A DNA stretch of 61,049 bases. It comes from an uncultured Colwellia sp. Lineage in GTDB: Bacteria > Pseudomonadota > Gammaproteobacteria > Enterobacterales > Alteromonadaceae. Each line of letters opens with the position of its first letter. Position 1 is the first letter of the stretch. Below, piece by piece: positions 53,260 to 61,049 of the stretch. The notes below the pieces were generated by a model, which saw only the letters and a program-made list of their open reading frames with translations, was not told the origin of the DNA and searched no databases. The stretch spans positions 1 to 61,049 of the forward strand of contig CAJXPG010000005.1 of NCBI GenBank assembly GCA_913057925.1, written 5' to 3'. The translations under genes and the position numbers were made by a program.

Positions 53260-53850
53260 TTAGATTTTATGGGTTATCTTACTTTCTGTACCTTTAATTA
53301 AGCGTTTGATATTTTCTCTGTGACGAAAAACAATCAATGCACTCAGCATCAACGTTGGATAAACATATAAAGGTTTTAAGAAGTAGACATATAAAGGGGC
53401 GATAGAGACAGTAATAATCGCTGCTAAACTTGAATATTTACTAAACTTAACCACTAATACCCAAGTCAAAATTAACAAGCCACCCAAAGTCAATCCGATA
53501 GGCAGCAAAGTACCTAACGCGGTTGCTACTGCTTTTCCACCTTTGAAATTAAAAAATATTGGGTACATATGCCCCAAACAGGCAGCAACACCAATAAATC
53601 CAAGATATAAAGGTTCAATCTTTAAGAAGTATGCTCCCCAAACAGGAATAGTCCCTTTAAGAATATCCAAAAATAACACAGTCGCTGCGGTGAGCTTGTT
53701 ACTCATTCTGAGCACATTAGTCGCTCCCGGGTTTTTAGAGCCGGTAGTTCTAGGATCGGGCAACCCTAAAAATTTACACACTAAAATAGCACTAGAGATT
53801 GAACCAATTAAATAGGCTGCAATAATCATAGCGATGGTTAGTAATAGCAT
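53260..53850 (-). CDS. plsY: Acyl-phosphate glycerol-3-phosphate acyltransferase
   Basis: 196 residues, five membrane helices. Conserved loops [12 protein letters not shown] and [12 protein letters not shown] carry the active-site residues. First acylation step in phospholipid synthesis, using acyl-phosphate. Convergent with tsaD, divergent from folB. Confidence 0.96.
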   Translation of the reverse strand: MLLLTIAMIIAAYLIGSISSAILVCKFLGLPDPRTTGSKNPGATNVLRMSNKLTAATVLFLDILKGTIPVWGAYFLKIEPLYLGFIGVAACLGHMYPIFFNFKGGKAVATALGTLLPIGLTLGGLLILTWVLVVKFSKYSSLAAIITVSIAPLYVYFLKPLYVYPTLMLSALIVFRHRENIKRLIKGTESKITHKI

Positions 53851-54020
53851 TTACTGAATAATTTCCTATTAAGAACAAAAAAGTTAGCGATAAAAAGCTA
53901 AATATTATTCTATCTCCATATCTGCTAGTTTTTCTATAACTTCGCAGGTAAAATCGCCTTTTATTTTGTAACATTTGTATTGCTTGTGCAATAGTTCGTC
54001 ACCAAGGTAACAGGTTAGTC

Positions 54021-54392
54021 ATGGATAAGGTATTTATTAAAGGTTTGAGTATTCAAACAACCATTGGTTTTTTTGACTGGGAAAAGCAGATTAAGCAAAC
54101 CTTAGTGATTGATCTAGCAATGGGTTGGAACACTGCCAAGGCAGCAGAAAATGATGAACTGGCAAAAACCTTAGATTATGCTGATATTTCGGTAGCCATT
54201 GAAAAATTTGCTAACGACAACACAGTAGATTTAATTGAAACACTTGCAGAGCGCATGGCGAGTTTCTTAATGGAAGCATACAGTATTCCCTGGTTAAAGC
54301 TTGCAATAGGTAAACCGGGTGCGGTGCACAATGCCCAAACTGTCGGCGTAGAGATTGAACGTGGCCAACAAAACGCCAAGAGCGCTGGTTAA
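54021..54392 (+). CDS. folB: Dihydroneopterin aldolase
   Basis: 123 residues. Catalytic Tyr near residue 54 (LDYADIS), IETLAERMA, and the C-terminal IGKPGAV with catalytic Lys. It makes 6-hydroxymethyl-dihydropterin, the substrate of HPPK. Its stop overlaps the ATG of the downstream folK paralogue by one base (TAATGG), so the two are coupled. Confidence 0.95.
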   Translation: MDKVFIKGLSIQTTIGFFDWEKQIKQTLVIDLAMGWNTAKAAENDELAKTLDYADISVAIEKFANDNTVDLIETLAERMASFLMEAYSIPWLKLAIGKPGAVHNAQTVGVEIERGQQNAKSAG

Positions 54393-54889
54393 TGGCACAA
54401 ATTTATATATCACTTGGTAGTAATATCGAACGTGAGCACAATGTTAAGCAAGGGCTCATCGCTTTAGCGCATGCCTTTGATCTTGACTTTGCACAATTAA
54501 CCTTATCATCATTATTTGAATGTGAAGCCATTGGCTTTAATGGTCCGCTTTTTTATAACATGGTTATAGGAATAGAGTGCCAGCAAAGTGTTGTGCAGGT
54601 AGCCAGTATGTTACGCGAAATCGAGTTTACTCACGGCCGGGATCACAGCGCGAAAAAGTTTAGCCCGCGAACCTTAGATCTCGACTTGTTATTATATGAT
54701 GATTTAATTATCGAACAGCCGGCACAATTGCCTCGCGATGAAATAACAAAAAATGCCTTTGTGCTTTGGCCTTTAAGCCAGATAGCACCGGAGCTTATTC
54801 ACCCAATATTAAAGCAAAGCTATGCTGATTTATGGCAAAACTATGATCACGCTAGCCAACAATTAAGTATTGTAGATAATTGCTGGTAG
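54392..54889 (+). CDS. folK: Second HPPK (FolK paralogue)
   Basis: 165 residues with the HPPK signatures SLGSNI, GFNGPLFYNMVI and PRTLDLDLLLYD (both metal-binding Asp). It lacks the Trp and one Arg of the usual flexible loop: GRDHSAKKFSPR here against GRVRKDNRWGAR in the other copy. Coupled to folB, so it can channel the FolB product. It may be the main HPPK or a divergent paralogue; a similar folB-folK arrangement is known in some Alteromonadales (recalled, not checked). Confidence 0.88.
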   Translation: MAQIYISLGSNIEREHNVKQGLIALAHAFDLDFAQLTLSSLFECEAIGFNGPLFYNMVIGIECQQSVVQVASMLREIEFTHGRDHSAKKFSPRTLDLDLLLYDDLIIEQPAQLPRDEITKNAFVLWPLSQIAPELIHPILKQSYADLWQNYDHASQQLSIVDNCW

Positions 54890-54940
54890 CACTTATCTAG
54901 AAAATAATATTTCTGTCAGTTAAAGGATAACTAACACCAC

Positions 54941-55762
54941 ATGAGTACCCTAGAAATTATCATTCTTGCGTTAATGCAAGGTTTAACCGAATTTTTACCT
55001 ATTTCAAGCTCAGCCCACCTAATATTACCTTCGCAAATTTTAGGCTGGCAAGATCAAGGGTTAGCATTTGATGTCGCTGTACACGTTGGCACACTCTTGG
55101 CCGTAATGATGTATTTTCGTAAAGAAGTTGGCGCTATGGCGGTTGCATGGTTCGGCACTGTTGGTGTTGGCCCGGAAAAAGGCACTCAAAGTTTTGATGG
55201 CAAACTTGCTTGGTGGATTTTATTTGCCACCATCCCTGCAGGCCTATTTGGTTTATTTGGTAAAGATTATATCGAAGAGCATTTACGTTCGGCACTGGTT
55301 ATTGCTGCAACCACTTTACTCTTTGGCTTTCTTTTAGGTTTTGCCGATATCAAAGCAGGTAATCGCAAAACTCACAAACCGATGGAAAAGCTTGGCATAA
55401 AGGGCGCAATGTTAATTGGTTTAGCTCAAGCTGTGGCACTTATCCCAGGTACCTCACGTTCAGGTATTACCATGACAATTGGTTTAATGTTGGGCTTGAG
55501 TCGAGATAACGCCGCTCGCTTTTCTTTTTTACTGTCTATTCCCGCGATTGCAATGGCAGGCAGTTATTTAACCCTTAAACTTGTGTTATCAACAGAAGCC
55601 GTTGACTGGTATGCCATGGGGCTTGGTAGCATACTTGCCTTTGTTAGTGCCTATGCGTGTATTCACTACTTTCTTATTTTATTAGAAAAGCTCGGTATGA
55701 TGCCATTTGTTATCTATCGATTAATCTTAGGTGTTGGTTTGCTTTGGTTTGTTCTAGGCTAA
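54941..55762 (+). CDS. uppP: Undecaprenyl-diphosphatase (bacitracin resistance)
   Basis: 273 residues, eight membrane helices. Conserved [14 protein letters not shown] near the N-terminus and [10 protein letters not shown] in the middle contain the active-site residues. Recycles the lipid carrier for cell-wall synthesis and confers bacitracin tolerance. 52 bases after the folK paralogue. Confidence 0.97.
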   Translation: MSTLEIIILALMQGLTEFLPISSSAHLILPSQILGWQDQGLAFDVAVHVGTLLAVMMYFRKEVGAMAVAWFGTVGVGPEKGTQSFDGKLAWWILFATIPAGLFGLFGKDYIEEHLRSALVIAATTLLFGFLLGFADIKAGNRKTHKPMEKLGIKGAMLIGLAQAVALIPGTSRSGITMTIGLMLGLSRDNAARFSFLLSIPAIAMAGSYLTLKLVLSTEAVDWYAMGLGSILAFVSAYACIHYFLILLEKLGMMPFVIYRLILGVGLLWFVLG

Positions 55763-55826
55763 ACCTTGAAAGCGATACCAGTAAGCCGCATATTAAATGC
55801 ATTAAATAGCACATTCAGGACAATAT

Positions 55827-56669
55827 ATGATTGCCATTACCTTAGATAACTTTCAACAAGCGGTTGTTGAACAATCAAAAAGCAAGTTAGTACTCGTGTG
55901 CTTCTGGGCAGACCAAGTACCAGAAAGTGTAGATTTGCGTGATAAATTATCAGCGAAACTAGCAAGCTTGACTGAACATATTTCTCTAGCGACGGTAGAC
56001 TGTCAAAGCCAAGGGCAAATTGCGCAACAATTTGGTATCCAAGGCTTGCCAACAGCTATATTACTGAAAGATGCCCAACCCCTTGATGGTATCTCAGGCC
56101 CACAAGATGAAGCCAGCATTGCTGTATTTCTTGATAAACACTTACCTAAGCCTGAAGATATTTTACTTGCTCAAGCCAAAGTCGCGTTAGAAGATAATCA
56201 ATTAACTGAAGCTAACAATGCGATAACGCAGGCTTACCAAATTGATAATGCTCGTGCTGATATTAAATTGGTCATGATCGATGTATTACTGCAAACGGGC
56301 AAAACTGAAGATGCTAAAGCACTATTAGCAACGATTATGATGGTTGATCAAGATAGCGACTACCAAGCGTTAGTCGCGAAAGTAGAGTTGGCTGAAAAGG
56401 CGGAGAATTCTCCTGAGATTCAAGCACTAGAAGCGCAATTAAAGTCAACTCCTGATGATATTAACCTCAGCCATCAACTTGCCGCACAATATAGCCAAGT
56501 TAACCGCCATAAGGATGCGTTAACCTTGTTGTTTCGTCTAGTACAAGCTGGTGATGAGACGACTAAGGGCAAAAGCAAAGAGCTGTTTATAGATATATTA
56601 AAAGCTTTGCCTGATGGCGATCCACTTGCGCTTAAATTTCGCCGAAAACTATACACTTTAATGTACTAG
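55827..56669 (+). CDS. cnoX: Chaperedoxin CnoX (YbbN), missing the active-site Cys
   Basis: 280 residues: N-terminal thioredoxin-like domain (about 1-110) and C-terminal TPR domain ending LALKFRRKLYTLMY, matching E. coli YbbN throughout. CnoX protects proteins from oxidation and hands them to GroEL. The E. coli SQHC motif is VPES here, so the Cys that can bond substrates is absent; the other conserved Cys (VDCQ) remains. 65 bases after uppP. Confidence 0.92.
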   Translation: MIAITLDNFQQAVVEQSKSKLVLVCFWADQVPESVDLRDKLSAKLASLTEHISLATVDCQSQGQIAQQFGIQGLPTAILLKDAQPLDGISGPQDEASIAVFLDKHLPKPEDILLAQAKVALEDNQLTEANNAITQAYQIDNARADIKLVMIDVLLQTGKTEDAKALLATIMMVDQDSDYQALVAKVELAEKAENSPEIQALEAQLKSTPDDINLSHQLAAQYSQVNRHKDALTLLFRLVQAGDETTKGKSKELFIDILKALPDGDPLALKFRRKLYTLMY

Positions 56670-56704
56670 CGCATGAAGTGAGTACATTGATTTAACAGTT
56701 AAGT

Positions 56705-56732
56705 TTAAGGTTAAGGTTAAGGTTAAGGTTAA
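56705..56732. repeat. Tandem hexanucleotide TTAAGG (4.7 copies)
   Basis: Four full and one partial copy of a 6-base unit between cnoX and its terminator. Too short and too internal to be telomeric; a simple-sequence tract that could vary in length. Confidence 0.95.
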
Positions 56733-56745
56733 CAAGTAGCACAAC

Positions 56746-56782
56746 AAAAAAGCCCAACTCATACAGATGAGTCGGGCTTTTT
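56746..56782. terminator. Bidirectional terminator between cnoX and zapE
   Basis: Stem AAAGCCC-A-ACTCAT with ATGAGT-C-GGGCTTT (one mismatch, 4-base loop), A and T runs at both ends. It serves the two convergent genes. Confidence 0.93.
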
Positions 56783-56805
56783 ATTAACCATTTAACTAAC
56801 GATTG

Positions 56806-57921
56806 TTATGGCAGGTGCTCACTCGCCAGGTAATCGTGAGATTGCATTTCTTGCAGTCGACTTAAGCAGCGCTTAAATTCAAAAGCGAGTCTACCACCGC
56901 TATATAAATCTTCTAAAGCAAGCTCAGCAGACATAATAAGTTTTACATTTCGTTCATAAAACTCATCCACTAAAGCAATAAACCGTCGAGTAGAGTCATC
57001 ACTATCCGGTCCCATTTCTTTAACATTACCCATTAATACCGTGTGATATAACTGACTAATTTCCATGTAATCGCCTTGGCTTCGCGCACTTTCACAAAGT
57101 ACACTAAAGTCAAAATACACCACGCCATCACTGACCATCACAGTGTCTAGCTGACGGTTATTAATTTCAATCGTCTGCCCGGTTTTTCCTTCATCTGTCG
57201 ATAGCTGTTTAAAATAATGCTCAAGGTTTTCACTAGCCGCCTTATCAAGAGGATAATGGAATATCTCAGCTTGCTCTAAGGTTCTTAAGCGATAATCGAC
57301 ACCACTATCAACATTAACTATAAGGGTGTGTTCGTTAATCAACTTAATCGCAGGTAAAAAGCGCTCACGTTGTAAGCCGTTTCGATACAACTCATCGGGA
57401 ATAATGTTTGACGTTGCCACCAGCGTGACATTATGCGCGAACAACTCTTCAAAAAGCGTTCCTAAAATCATGGCATCGGTAATGTCAGAAACAAAAAACT
57501 CATCAAAACAGATTATTTGTGTTTCTTTAGCAAACTTTTTCGCAATCACCTTAAGTGGATCCGATTGCCCAGATAAGGCCTTTAGTTCTTGATGAACTCG
57601 GTGCATAAAGCGATGAAAGTGCACTCGCATTTTGTTTTCAAAAGGCAAACTATCATAAAAGGTATCCACCAAATAGGTTTTTCCTCGACCGACACCACCC
57701 CAAAAGTACAAGCCTTTTACCGGCGTTGCTGCCTGCTTCTTATAGACCTTTTTCCAGCGGTTTAATACTTTTTTAAAACCTGAAACCGCAACGGGACGAC
57801 TTTGTAAATCATCGTATAAACGCTGTAGATGTTTAACGGCATTTTCTTGCGCCGCATCAAAAAGAAAATCATCTCGGGTTAAATCTTGTTTATACTTATC
57901 GATAGGAGAGAGCTTAATCAT
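56806..57921 (-). CDS. zapE: Cell division ATPase ZapE
   Basis: 371 residues, AFG1-like AAA ATPase. Walker A GGVGRGKTYL near residue 72, Walker B IICFDEFFV, and sensor NIIPDELYRNGLQRERF. ZapE binds FtsZ and is needed for constriction under stress. Divergent from zapG-degQ-degS, as in E. coli. Confidence 0.95.
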   Translation of the reverse strand: MIKLSPIDKYKQDLTRDDFLFDAAQENAVKHLQRLYDDLQSRPVAVSGFKKVLNRWKKVYKKQAATPVKGLYFWGGVGRGKTYLVDTFYDSLPFENKMRVHFHRFMHRVHQELKALSGQSDPLKVIAKKFAKETQIICFDEFFVSDITDAMILGTLFEELFAHNVTLVATSNIIPDELYRNGLQRERFLPAIKLINEHTLIVNVDSGVDYRLRTLEQAEIFHYPLDKAASENLEHYFKQLSTDEGKTGQTIEINNRQLDTVMVSDGVVYFDFSVLCESARSQGDYMEISQLYHTVLMGNVKEMGPDSDDSTRRFIALVDEFYERNVKLIMSAELALEDLYSGGRLAFEFKRCLSRLQEMQSHDYLASEHLP

Positions 57922-57990
57922 TGAGAGCCTATGTTGGTTTTAGCAAATACCTAATGCGTGTCGAAACACCTGAAAAAGAAACATTTACGC

Positions 57991-58133
57991 TAGGAGTTGT
58001 CGGCTTGTTAAATCACTTTTTTACAGCAACTTGTTTGGTGTTTAGACAAGGTAGAATATGTAATGTGCAACTAACTACTTAAACATACGTTAACCAAGTA
58101 TAAATTTTAACCCTGAAAGCTCAACACTCGCTA
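57991..58133. mobile_element. MITE-like element, copy B (143 bp, internally deleted, inverted)
   Basis: Runs from TAGGAG at 57991 to CGCTA at 58133 with degenerate terminal repeats. Its first 100 bases match the right part of copy A (41851-42117) in inverse orientation, including CAGCAACTTGTTTGG and TTTAGACAAGG; its last 35 bases match the left end of copy A. The middle of copy A is missing. It lies 70 bases upstream of zapE, between divergent genes. No target duplication is clear. Confidence 0.75.
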
Positions 58134-58237
58134 ATATTTTAACTTAGTAATTTGTGTTGATGGTAGTATAATCTAACTTGGCAGTGTTTTTTTATATCCA
58201 GCCATTTAATTTCTAAATACAAAGTAAGGTAAAGCCT

Positions 58238-58693
58238 ATGAATGTTGTAATAGCTCTAATTGTTTTCATCGCCGGCGCAATAGGTGGTTTTTTCGCAACT
58301 CGTCTTCTTTCCAGCACAAGCCAAGAACAACGTAAGTTAGCCGAACAAGTTAATAAAAGTGAAGCTGCTTTAGATCAATACAAGCTTGACGTTGCTGAGC
58401 ACTTGTCAAGCTCGGCAAAATTACTCGACCAAATGAATAGCACTTGCCAAACAGCCATGAAGCAAATGCAAGAAAGTACACAGCTACTCCAAAAAGCAAC
58501 GACAGTAGAAGCTGAAGGCATGCCATTTTTCTCAGCTGAAACCCAGCAACAACTTGCACAAACGGCGACATTGCGTCATCAAAAGCGTGACAGTGAAAAT
58601 GTTGAAGCGATGACAGAGCCACCACTTGATTATTCAAATGATCCGAGTGGTTTATTTGTCGATCAGAAACAAAAAGTTACAACTGCAGAGTAA
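58238..58693 (+). CDS. zapG: Cell-envelope/division protein ZapG (YhcB, DUF1043)
   Basis: 151 residues: one N-terminal membrane helix (VVIALIVFIAGAIGGFFATRLL), a coiled coil (about 30-75) and an acidic, disordered tail. Matches DUF1043/YhcB, which links envelope growth and division in E. coli. Followed by two hairpins, so mostly separate from degQ. Confidence 0.93.
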   Translation: MNVVIALIVFIAGAIGGFFATRLLSSTSQEQRKLAEQVNKSEAALDQYKLDVAEHLSSSAKLLDQMNSTCQTAMKQMQESTQLLQKATTVEAEGMPFFSAETQQQLAQTATLRHQKRDSENVEAMTEPPLDYSNDPSGLFVDQKQKVTTAE

Positions 58694-58709
58694 TTTGATA
58701 CACGATTTT

Positions 58710-58733
58710 CTGAACTAAAAGCTTTTAGTTCAG
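58710..58733 (+). terminator. 24-bp perfect palindrome after zapG
   Basis: A fully symmetrical 24-base sequence (CTGAACTAAA then its complement) 17 bases past the stop, forming a 10-bp stem, followed by TCTATTTT. The first of two terminator-like hairpins in tandem. Confidence 0.65.
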
Positions 58734-58754
58734 TCTATTTTGGAGTATTTATAA

Positions 58755-58784
58755 AAGTTAACTGACTCAGTTAACTTTTTTTTT
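58755..58784 (+). terminator. Second terminator between zapG and degQ
   Basis: 10-bp perfect stem (AAGTTAACTG with CAGTTAACTT, loop ACT) and a run of nine T. It lies 25 bases before the degQ ATG, so degQ must be transcribed from close by or by read-through. Confidence 0.88.
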
Positions 58785-58808
58785 GAAAATTTCGGAGAAC
58801 TCTTAAAT

Positions 58809-60182
58809 ATGAAAAAGTCATCTAAAATGTCTAAATTATCCATGGTTATCAGTGCTGCTTTAATCTCCTCTACTTTAGCACTAACTGTTGCACCTGCTCA
58901 TGCAAATTGGCCTGTTCAGGTTGAAGGTCAGAAGATGCCTAGCTTAGCGCCAATGCTTGAAGGTGTAACTCCTGCTGTTGTTAGCATCTCTGTCAAAGGA
59001 ACTCATAAGGTTTCACAACAGAACGTACCTGATGCCTTTAAATTTTTCTTTGGTAATAAAGGCCAAAATCAACCACAGCAAAGACCTTTTCGCGGTTTAG
59101 GCTCTGGTGTCATTATTGATGGTGATGAAGGTTATATCGTCACTAACAACCATGTTATTGAAAATGCTGACGAGATACTTATTACCTTAAAAGATGGTCG
59201 TCAGTTAGAAGCTAAAAAACTGGGTAGTGATGCAAAAAGTGATATCGCACTATTACAGATTAAAGCCGATAACTTAAGTGAAATTAAATTGGCAGACTCA
59301 GACAACTTACGTGTTGGCGACTTTACCGTAGCCATAGGTAGTCCATTTGGTTTAGGTCAAACTGTCACATCAGGCATTGTTAGTGCGCTAGGTCGCAGTA
59401 ACTTAAATATTGAACACTATGAAGATTTCATTCAAACCGATGCGGCAATCAATAGCGGTAACTCTGGCGGTGCTCTCGTTAACTTACGTGGCGAACTCAT
59501 TGGTATTAATACCGCTATTTTAGGCCCTGGCGGTGGTAATGTTGGTATTGGCTTTGCCATTCCAAGCAATATGATGCACAACCTAGTTAAACAGATCATT
59601 GAGTTTGGCGAAGTACACCGCGGTATTCTTGGTGTTTCAGGTCGCAGCGTCAACAGTGAAATTGCCAAAGCAATGGAGCTAGAAACCAACCAAGGCGGCT
59701 TTATCGAACAAGTTATGCAAAACTCTGCTGCGGACGAAGCAGGCATAAAAGCAGGTGATGTTATTGTTGCGGTAAATGGCAAAAAAATCAAAAGCTTCTT
59801 TGAGTTACGTGCCAAAATTGGCTCCATTGGCGCTAACAAAAAAGTTAAGTTAACCGTTATTAGAGACGGTGATGAAGAAGTCTTTACCGTTAAGTTAAAA
59901 CAAGATCAAAGTGCTGATATTGCCGCAGTAAGTATTCATAGGATGCTTGATGGTGCAAAGCTTGAAAATGATGCAAAGAAACAAGTTATTATTATAGAGG
60001 ATGTGGCAGATAGCTCTCCGGCACAAATTGCGGGGTTACAAGCTGGCGATATTATCACTGGGGTTAATCGCAGCCGTATCAAAGATATTGCACAGCTTCG
60101 TGATTACTTAAAAGATAAAACAGGCGTATTAGCGCTTAACATTGTTAGAGACAATCAAGCGCAATATATAATGATACGTTAA
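58809..60182 (+). CDS. degQ: Periplasmic serine protease/chaperone DegQ
   Basis: 457 residues. Signal peptide (cleavage after AHA, about residue 32). Trypsin-like domain with triad His in TNNHVIEN, Asp in KSDIALL, Ser in GNSGGAL. Two PDZ domains at about 265-355 and 370-457. Degrades misfolded periplasmic proteins. CGGAGA precedes the ATG. Upstream of degS, as in E. coli. Confidence 0.96.
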   Translation: MKKSSKMSKLSMVISAALISSTLALTVAPAHANWPVQVEGQKMPSLAPMLEGVTPAVVSISVKGTHKVSQQNVPDAFKFFFGNKGQNQPQQRPFRGLGSGVIIDGDEGYIVTNNHVIENADEILITLKDGRQLEAKKLGSDAKSDIALLQIKADNLSEIKLADSDNLRVGDFTVAIGSPFGLGQTVTSGIVSALGRSNLNIEHYEDFIQTDAAINSGNSGGALVNLRGELIGINTAILGPGGGNVGIGFAIPSNMMHNLVKQIIEFGEVHRGILGVSGRSVNSEIAKAMELETNQGGFIEQVMQNSAADEAGIKAGDVIVAVNGKKIKSFFELRAKIGSIGANKKVKLTVIRDGDEEVFTVKLKQDQSADIAAVSIHRMLDGAKLENDAKKQVIIIEDVADSSPAQIAGLQAGDIITGVNRSRIKDIAQLRDYLKDKTGVLALNIVRDNQAQYIMIR

Positions 60183-60258
60183 ATCATTAGCTTATTAGGC
60201 TACTAACGGTCTAACGACTTAACCTAAAAGCTGGTTACCCTGAGTTAAGCTATTGTCT

Positions 60259-60287
60259 AGCTGAAGCCAGTGTAATCAGCTTTTTTT
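60259..60287 (+). terminator. Hairpin and T-run between degQ and degS
   Basis: A 6-bp stem (AGCTGA with TCAGCT) followed by seven T, 77 bases after the degQ stop. An overlapping 8-bp perfect stem (CAGTGTAA at 60268-60275 with TTACACTG at 60291-60298) would exclude it, so the two may be alternative folds before degS. Confidence 0.55.
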
Positions 60288-60330
60288 ATGTTACACTGAA
60301 AATAATATACGACACACCATAAGCTATATC

Positions 60331-61049
60331 TTGAAATTATTATCCTCCCTAAAATACACCATCACAGCCATCAGTTATGGTGTTTTCATCGCCGTCATTC
60401 TTCTGTTACTGGTACCTGGGCTAATTCCAGGGTTAAATGACTCTAGTTTTGCCAGCAGCCTATTTAGAGGAACTCAAGCACAACAAGCGCCGCTTTCATT
60501 TGCCAAAGCAGTAAGTTTAGCAAGCCCCGCTGTTGTTAATATTTACTCCGAGCAAATAGAGGTTAACCCACAATATGGCCGAAAAGCTCGTAAAAGTACT
60601 CGCTTAGGCTCTGGTGTCATTATGGATAGCCAAGGCTACATATTGACCAATTTGCATGTCATAAGGCAAGCAGATCTTATTCAAGTGTTACTGCAAAGTG
60701 GACAACTTTACCCGGCTGAACTTATCGGCTTTGATCACTACACTGATTTAGCGGTATTAAAGGTTAACGCCAGCAATTTACCTGTAATACCACAAAAAGA
60801 GCAACAAACATCACTGGCTGGCGATATCGTCTTAGCTATTGGCAACCCTTTGAATTTAGGGCAAACCGTAACCCAAGGAATTATCAGTGCCACGGGCCGA
60901 AATGGCTTAAGCAATACTAGCTATTTAGAGTTTTTGCAAATGGATGCTGCTATTAACGAAGGTAACTCTGGCGGCGCATTAATTAATAGTAATGGCATAT
61001 TGGTTGGTATTAATTCTAGGAAGTTTACTCAATCAAACCCGCAGTTATC
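60331..61049 (+). CDS. degS: Site-1 protease DegS, C-terminus missing
   Basis: At least 239 residues; truncated by the window edge within the protease domain, before the PDZ domain. Starts TTG at 60331 (MKLLSSLKY), then one membrane helix (ISYGVFIAVILLLLVPGL). The triad is visible: His in TNLHVI, Asp in YTDLAVL, Ser in NEGNSGGAL. DegS cuts RseA on sensing misfolded porins, starting the sigmaE response. No strong Shine-Dalgarno precedes the TTG; no nearer ATG fits. Confidence 0.9.
   Translation, partial: MKLLSSLKYTITAISYGVFIAVILLLLVPGLIPGLNDSSFASSLFRGTQAQQAPLSFAKAVSLASPAVVNIYSEQIEVNPQYGRKARKSTRLGSGVIMDSQGYILTNLHVIRQADLIQVLLQSGQLYPAELIGFDHYTDLAVLKVNASNLPVIPQKEQQTSLAGDIVLAIGNPLNLGQTVTQGIISATGRNGLSNTSYLEFLQMDAAINEGNSGGALINSNGILVGINSRKFTQSNPQL

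Noticed and set aside
56705-56732. TTAAGG repeats as telomere-like sequence
   Set aside because: Too short, inside a gene cluster, next to an ordinary terminator; simple-sequence repeat only.

Overview
The window is a 61 kb piece of a chromosome from an AT-rich marine gammaproteobacterium. The best guess is order Alteromonadales, near Colwelliaceae (Colwellia/Thalassotalea). This is inferred from gene content and conserved gene orders (qseE-qseG-qseF, thrL-thrA-thrB-thrC, sfsA-dksA-gluQ-pcnB-folK-panB-panC, rpsU-yqeY-dnaG-rpoD, plsY//folB-folK-uppP, zapE//zapG-degQ-degS), from low GC, and from a DUF3718-type secreted protein. No database search was possible. Nearly all of it is core chromosome; there is no prophage, no CRISPR array and no full insertion sequence. 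Bases 1-33 are an Illumina Nextera transposase adapter, so the left edge is a raw assembly end and not biology.

Layout. 1-6.4 kb: an M3 peptidase cut by the left edge, a small secreted EF-hand protein, and the divergent qseE-qseG-qseF (glrK-yfhG-glrR) sensor-lipoprotein-sigma54 activator operon. The intergenic region between them carries a sigma54-type promoter facing the EF-hand gene and upstream sites matching the GlrR motif. 6.4-15 kb: single genes (Sel1-repeat membrane protein, carboxylesterase, LysR regulator facing a thioredoxin, NnrS, a 2-hydroxyacid dehydrogenase, an acetyltransferase, a periplasmic binding protein, ung). 15-20.3 kb: threonine operon with leader peptide and attenuator. 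20.3-24 kb: a translationally coupled CheY-CheC-GGDEF operon, a 31-residue membrane peptide too short for normal gene calls, a YgjP-type metallopeptidase, and yebG with a LexA box. 24.4-30 kb: DUF3718 protein, mrcB, hrpB.

30-38 kb: sfsA, dksA, gluQ, an inserted short-chain dehydrogenase, pcnB (apparently started from a non-canonical codon), folK, panB, panC: RNA metabolism, tRNA modification, folate and pantothenate synthesis in the order known from enterobacteria. 38-44 kb: urea transporter, ytoQ, uraA-upp uracil salvage, a MITE-like element, and a spermidine-synthase-like protein split into a membrane gene and a catalytic-domain gene. 44-46 kb: secreted GH19 chitinase with two chitin-binding modules, then tRNA-Ile2(CAU) with a strong promoter. 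46-52 kb: outer-membrane barrel protein and the macromolecular synthesis operon rpsU-yqeY-dnaG-rpoD. 52-61 kb: tsaD, plsY, folB, a second folK, uppP, cnoX (ybbN) lacking the usual active-site cysteine, zapE, a second shortened copy of the MITE, zapG, degQ and the start of degS, which runs off the right edge.

The most noteworthy items are the predicted GlrR/sigma54 control of the EF-hand gene, the AUC/AUU-type start of pcnB, the two-copy MITE family, the 31-residue membrane peptide and the split spermidine-synthase-like pair.
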